The position numbers and the translations under genes are program-made. Below are positions 61,222 through 64,000 of a stretch of DNA of 64,000 bases, one piece after another (positions within the stretch are counted from its first letter, which is position 1; each line of letters begins with the position of its first letter). The DNA is taken from NCBI RefSeq assembly GCF_014203695.1, contig NZ_JACHJO010000003.1, positions 315,272-379,271 of the forward strand, in the 5' to 3' direction. The DNA is from Nocardiopsis algeriensis (GTDB taxonomy: Bacteria; Actinomycetota; Actinomycetes; Streptosporangiales; Streptosporangiaceae). The notes beneath the pieces are model-generated. The model was not told where the DNA came from, searched no databases, and saw only the letters and a list, made by a program, of their open reading frames with translations.

Positions 61222-61261
61222 GGCTCTCCCCCCGGGTGCCCCCGTGCCCGGAAGGCGGTGA

Positions 61262-61296
61262 CAGGGGCCGTGCGGACCACGTCCGCGCGGCCCCTG
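61262..61296 (+). terminator. Terminator after rpsD
   Basis: Arms 61262-61277 and 61281-61296 form a 16-bp stem (one G-T pair; GCGGAC-CAC-GTCCGC at the tip, CAGGGGCCG at the base). No T tract. Confidence 0.75.
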
Positions 61297-61409
61297 CCCC
61301 GTTCCGCGCGTTCCCGCCTTCGGGATCCGGATGTAGACAAATCGTTATGAGCCCGGGGCCGAAAACCCCGACGCCCCTTTCAGGGCCCCTTCAGGGCCGG
61401 CGTTTCGGC

Positions 61410-61673
61410 TCAGTACATCCTGCGGATGTGAAAAGCACTACCCCGCGTCAGCTGCTCCTCCGCGACGAACTCGTGCATCTTCATCCGGCACCAGGCGGGG
61501 ATGTCCGCCCTCGCCGCGGGATCGTCGGCGGTGACCGCGATCAGGCCCCCGATGGGGACCTCGTGCAGTCGCTGGGCCAACCAGATGATCGGGATCGGGC
61601 ACTTGCGGCCCACCGCCTCCACCGTCACGAGCGGAGCAGGTGGCGGCCCCGGCTGCTGATCCGGCACGGACAC
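61410..61673 (-). CDS. TusA-family sulfur carrier-like protein
   Basis: 87-residue protein with the SirA/TusA fold: VEAVGRKCPIPIIWLAQRL holds the family CPxP motif with the persulfide cysteine Cys25, and DDPAARADIPAWCRMKMHEF is the conserved second half. TusA relatives carry sulfur for tRNA thiolation and cofactor synthesis. A second Cys lies at about 63. Start at GTG 61673 (or GTG 61667); the open frame reaches 62087 but the upstream part crosses the structured intergenic region. It is divergent from ctaC. Its partner proteins are not in the window. Confidence 0.88.
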   Translation of the reverse strand: MSVPDQQPGPPPAPLVTVEAVGRKCPIPIIWLAQRLHEVPIGGLIAVTADDPAARADIPAWCRMKMHEFVAEEQLTRGSAFHIRRMY

Positions 61674-62069
61674 CCCCGTGTGTCGTCGTCCTGTGTCCCC
61701 ATCTTGACCTCCGGAGTCCGATAAGGCGAACCCGGTTAAGGGTGTCGTAAACCCAGCGATACGCTCGCCTTGTTCTCTCCTCGCGAGAACGCCCGCGTCG
61801 GAAGACGGGACGGGCTCGGGGGGAGGAGCCCGGGGGAACGCCGGGCCGCGCCTCGCTAGCCAGCCGGGAGGGGGACACCCCCCGCGGGCGAACGGGCCCG
61901 GCTCCGTGAACCACCGAGTGTCCCGAGAACGGGTCTCTGGCAACACGCTGACCTGCCAAGCCCATCGGCGGGACTCTGGGCGGTTCGCGATAATGTTTCC
62001 CCCTGACAAGCTTTGGATACTTAGGCCGCCCGTGGGAATCCACGGGCTACACCGCTGGGAAGGCAATCC
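61674..62069. promoter_or_regulatory. Structured divergent region between tusA-like gene and ctaC
   Basis: 396 bp without a gene. Hairpins: GTTCTC/GAGAAC (61772-61790), GGGCTC/GAGCCC (61812-61831), GGGGG-ACA-CCCCC (61870-61882) and GCCCGTGG-GAAT-CCACGGGC (62028-62047), the last only 22 bp before the ctaC start and thus close to its ribosome site. TAATGT (61991-61996) and TACTTA (62018-62023) are -10 candidates for ctaC. It could be a folded leader; no known riboswitch matched. Confidence 0.5.
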
Positions 62070-63014
62070 GTGAGTCCGACCCGCCAAGAAGATCGGCGCC
62101 CAAGTCTGCGCCGATGGGCACCACGCGGCGCCGCGCTCGCCGTGCTGGGGCTGGCCGCGACCGGCTGCGCGTCAGACGATCTCACTCGTTTGGGCATGCC
62201 GGGGCCGATCACCGAGCAGGCCGAGCGTGTTCTCTCGCTCTGGCAGGGCTCCTGGGTGGCGGCTTTCGCGGTCGGCATTCTCGTGTGGGGACTGATCATC
62301 TGGTCGGTCATCTTCCACCGCCGGCGTTCTGATCAGCTGCCTCCGCAGGTCCGCTACAACCTGCCCATCGAGGCGCTCTACACCGTTCTCCCCATCGTCG
62401 TCATCTCGGTGCTGTTCTACTTCACCGCGCGTGACCAGACCTACCTGATGGAGACCGAGAGGGAGGCCGACGTCCACGTCGAGGTCGTCGCCTTCCAATG
62501 GGCCTGGCAGTTCAACTACCTGGACGCCCCGAAGGCCGAGGGCGGCGAGGTGCTCTTCACCGAGGTGGGCATCCCCAACCCGGACGGCACCACCGACCTC
62601 TCCACGCAGCCGACCCTGACGCTGCCGGAGAACGCCGTCGTCCACTTCGACCTGCACTCCCCGGACGTGATCCACTCGTTCTGGGTCCCCGAGTTCGGTT
62701 TCAAGATGGACGTCATCCCGGGCCGCGACAACGCGTTCCAGGTCGACGTCAAGGACGGCAGCGAGGGCCAGTACACCGGCCGCTGCGCCGAGCTGTGCGG
62801 CGTGGACCACACCCGCATGCTCTTCCAGGTCGACGTCCTCACCGAGGACGACTACGAGACCTGGGAGTCCGAGCAGATCCAGGCCGCCGAGGCCGAGGAG
62901 ACCGAGGCCGCCGACACCCCGGACGGCCCGGACACCTCGGAGGAGCAGGGTGCCGAGGGCTCCAACACCGAGGGCACGGGCTTCACCGACGAGGCCCAGG
63001 AGGATGACGAGTAA
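62070..63014 (+). CDS. ctaC: Cytochrome c oxidase subunit II
   Basis: Takes electrons from cytochrome c (or the cytochrome bcc complex) through its CuA centre. 314 residues. It is a lipoprotein: lipobox LAATGC with Cys33, then two transmembrane helices (about 62-82 and 101-118). The periplasmic domain holds the CuA ligands His202 (DVIHSFW), Cys239, Cys243 and His247 (CAELCGVDH). The C-terminal 40 residues are acidic and low in complexity (Glu, Thr, Asp). Start GTG 62070 after GGGAAGG. The stop overlaps the ctaD start (TAATG). Confidence 0.96.
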   Translation: MSPTRQEDRRPSLRRWAPRGAALAVLGLAATGCASDDLTRLGMPGPITEQAERVLSLWQGSWVAAFAVGILVWGLIIWSVIFHRRRSDQLPPQVRYNLPIEALYTVLPIVVISVLFYFTARDQTYLMETEREADVHVEVVAFQWAWQFNYLDAPKAEGGEVLFTEVGIPNPDGTTDLSTQPTLTLPENAVVHFDLHSPDVIHSFWVPEFGFKMDVIPGRDNAFQVDVKDGSEGQYTGRCAELCGVDHTRMLFQVDVLTEDDYETWESEQIQAAEAEETEAADTPDGPDTSEEQGAEGSNTEGTGFTDEAQEDDE

Positions 63015-64000
63015 TGGCCACCACGACAACCCCGGTCGAGACGAGGGCACAAGTGCCCTCGCACAAGGGCTCGAAGATCGTCGGCTGGCTCACGTCCACC
63101 GACCACAAGGTCATCGGGTACATGTACCTGATCACCTCGTTCGCGTTCTTCCTCCTCGGCGGCGTCATGGCGCTGGCGATGAGGCTCGAGCTGTTCTCCC
63201 CGGGCATGCAGGTCATGTCCAACGAGCAGTTCAACCAGCTGTTCACCATGCACGGCACCATCATGCTGCTGATGTTCGCGACCCCGCTCTTCGTCGGGTT
63301 CGCGAACATCATCATGCCGCTGCAGATCGGCGCGCCCGACGTGGCGTTCCCGAGGATGAACCAGTTCGGCTACTACCTGTTCCTGTTCGGCAGCCTGATC
63401 GCCATCTCCGGGTTCCTCACCCCCGGCGGCGCGCCGTCCTTCGGCTGGTTCGCCTACACCCCGCTGTCCAACGCGGTCTACTCGCCGGGCGTCGGCGGTG
63501 ACCTGTGGATCCTGGGTCTGGCCGTCTCCGGTCTGAGCACCATCCTCGGTGCGGTCAACTTCATCACGACCGGTCTGTGCATGCGCGCGCCCGGTATGAC
63601 GATGTTCCGCATGCCGATCTTCACCTGGAACACGATGCTCACCAGCATCCTGGTCCTGGTGGCGTTCCCGGTCCTGACCGCGGCCCTGATCGCCCTGGGC
63701 GCGGACCGCATCGTCGGCACCCACGTCTACGACGCCGCGCACGGCGGTGCCATCCTGTGGCAGCACCTGTTCTGGTTCTTCGGCCACCCGGAGGTCTACA
63801 TCATCGCGCTGCCGTTCTTCGGTATCGCGACCGAGATCCTGCCGGTCTTCAGCCGCAAGCCGATCTTCGGCTACAAGAGCCTCGTGGGCGCGACGATCGC
63901 CATCGCGGGCCTGTCGGTCACCGTGTGGGCCCACCACATGTTCCCGACCGGCGCGGTCCTGCTGCCGTTCTTCTCGTTCATGACGTTCCTCATCGCGGTC
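63014..64000 (+). CDS. ctaD: Cytochrome c oxidase subunit I (3' end outside window)
   Basis: Catalytic haem-copper subunit that reduces oxygen to water and pumps protons. 329 residues visible, with the frame open to the right edge; complete proteins have about 570. Seen: [13 protein letters not shown] at the start, [10 protein letters not shown] with a haem-ligand His, the CuB His and cross-linked Tyr in [13 protein letters not shown], and the further CuB histidines in WAHHMF. About seven hydrophobic helices are present. The ATG at 63014 uses the last base of the ctaC stop, so the two subunits are translationally coupled. Confidence 0.97.
   Translation, partial: MATTTTPVETRAQVPSHKGSKIVGWLTSTDHKVIGYMYLITSFAFFLLGGVMALAMRLELFSPGMQVMSNEQFNQLFTMHGTIMLLMFATPLFVGFANIIMPLQIGAPDVAFPRMNQFGYYLFLFGSLIAISGFLTPGGAPSFGWFAYTPLSNAVYSPGVGGDLWILGLAVSGLSTILGAVNFITTGLCMRAPGMTMFRMPIFTWNTMLTSILVLVAFPVLTAALIALGADRIVGTHVYDAAHGGAILWQHLFWFFGHPEVYIIALPFFGIATEILPVFSRKPIFGYKSLVGATIAIAGLSVTVWAHHMFPTGAVLLPFFSFMTFLIAV

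Noticed and set aside
61740..61970. Cobalamin or c-di-AMP (ydaO) riboswitch in the ctaC leader
   Set aside because: The hairpins are real but the conserved core words of either riboswitch are absent on both strands.

Overview
The window is a very high-GC chromosomal segment from an actinomycete. GTG starts, 4-bp ATGA/GTGA overlaps, very G+C-rich third codon positions, F420 enzymes, a PspAA/PspAB locus and a cysteine-free S4 protein all fit Nocardiopsis or a close relative; the genus is inference, not proven. It is densely coded and mostly core genome. From memory, much of the right half (panB, glnA2, glnE, glnA1, RDD protein, DUF4191 protein, lipA, lipB, epimerase, dihydrolipoamide acyltransferase, pepA, cobU/cobS, glycerate kinase, erpA, PfkB kinase, ctaC) matches the gene set around Rv2200c-Rv2225 of Mycobacterium tuberculosis, with local rearrangements and insertions.

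Left part (1-13.6 kb): the 3' part of a phosphomannomutase/phosphoglucomutase; an Lrp-type regulator divergent from a 2-oxoacid dehydrogenase set (E1 alpha, E1 beta, a stand-alone lipoyl protein and an alpha/beta hydrolase, but no E2 core); then a nucleoside-salvage operon with a BMP-type lipoprotein, ABC ATPase, two permeases, cytidine deaminase and, after an internal terminator, thymidine phosphorylase.

Middle (13.6-31.6 kb): a membrane protein, a conserved unknown, an acyl-CoA oxidase-like protein, an XRE regulator, the remnant of an IS481-type element, an LD-carboxypeptidase, methionine aminopeptidase, an F420 reductase facing an F420-dependent oxidoreductase, panB, an MFS exporter overlapping nsrR, flavohemoprotein hmp behind an NsrR-like operator, glnA2, small membrane/secreted proteins and a secreted alpha-amylase.

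Right (31.6-64 kb): glnE and glnA1 (with a double GlnR-type box), an RDD protein, tandem LCP proteins, DUF4191, lipA/lipB with an epimerase, a flavin reductase behind a SoxR-type box, the two-lipoyl-domain acyltransferase and lpdA, pepA, cobU-cobS, an aldo/keto reductase, DUF3043, the PspA-PspAA-HtpX-PspAB locus, glycerate kinase, erpA, a PfkB sugar/nucleoside kinase, rpsD, a TusA-like protein, ctaC and the start of ctaD.

The genes work together in a few themes: lipoate use (lipB makes octanoyl-protein, lipA inserts sulfur, and three lipoyl domains accept it), glutamine synthesis and its control (glnA1, glnE, glnA2), nitrosative/redox stress (nsrR-hmp, SoxR-type box), nucleoside uptake, and respiration (ctaC, ctaD). 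I saw no tRNA, rRNA, CRISPR array, prophage or defence island. The most unusual items are the E1/lipoyl/hydrolase cluster without an E2 core, a 206-bp identical internal repeat in the acyltransferase gene, and the well-matched GlnR, SoxR and NsrR sites.
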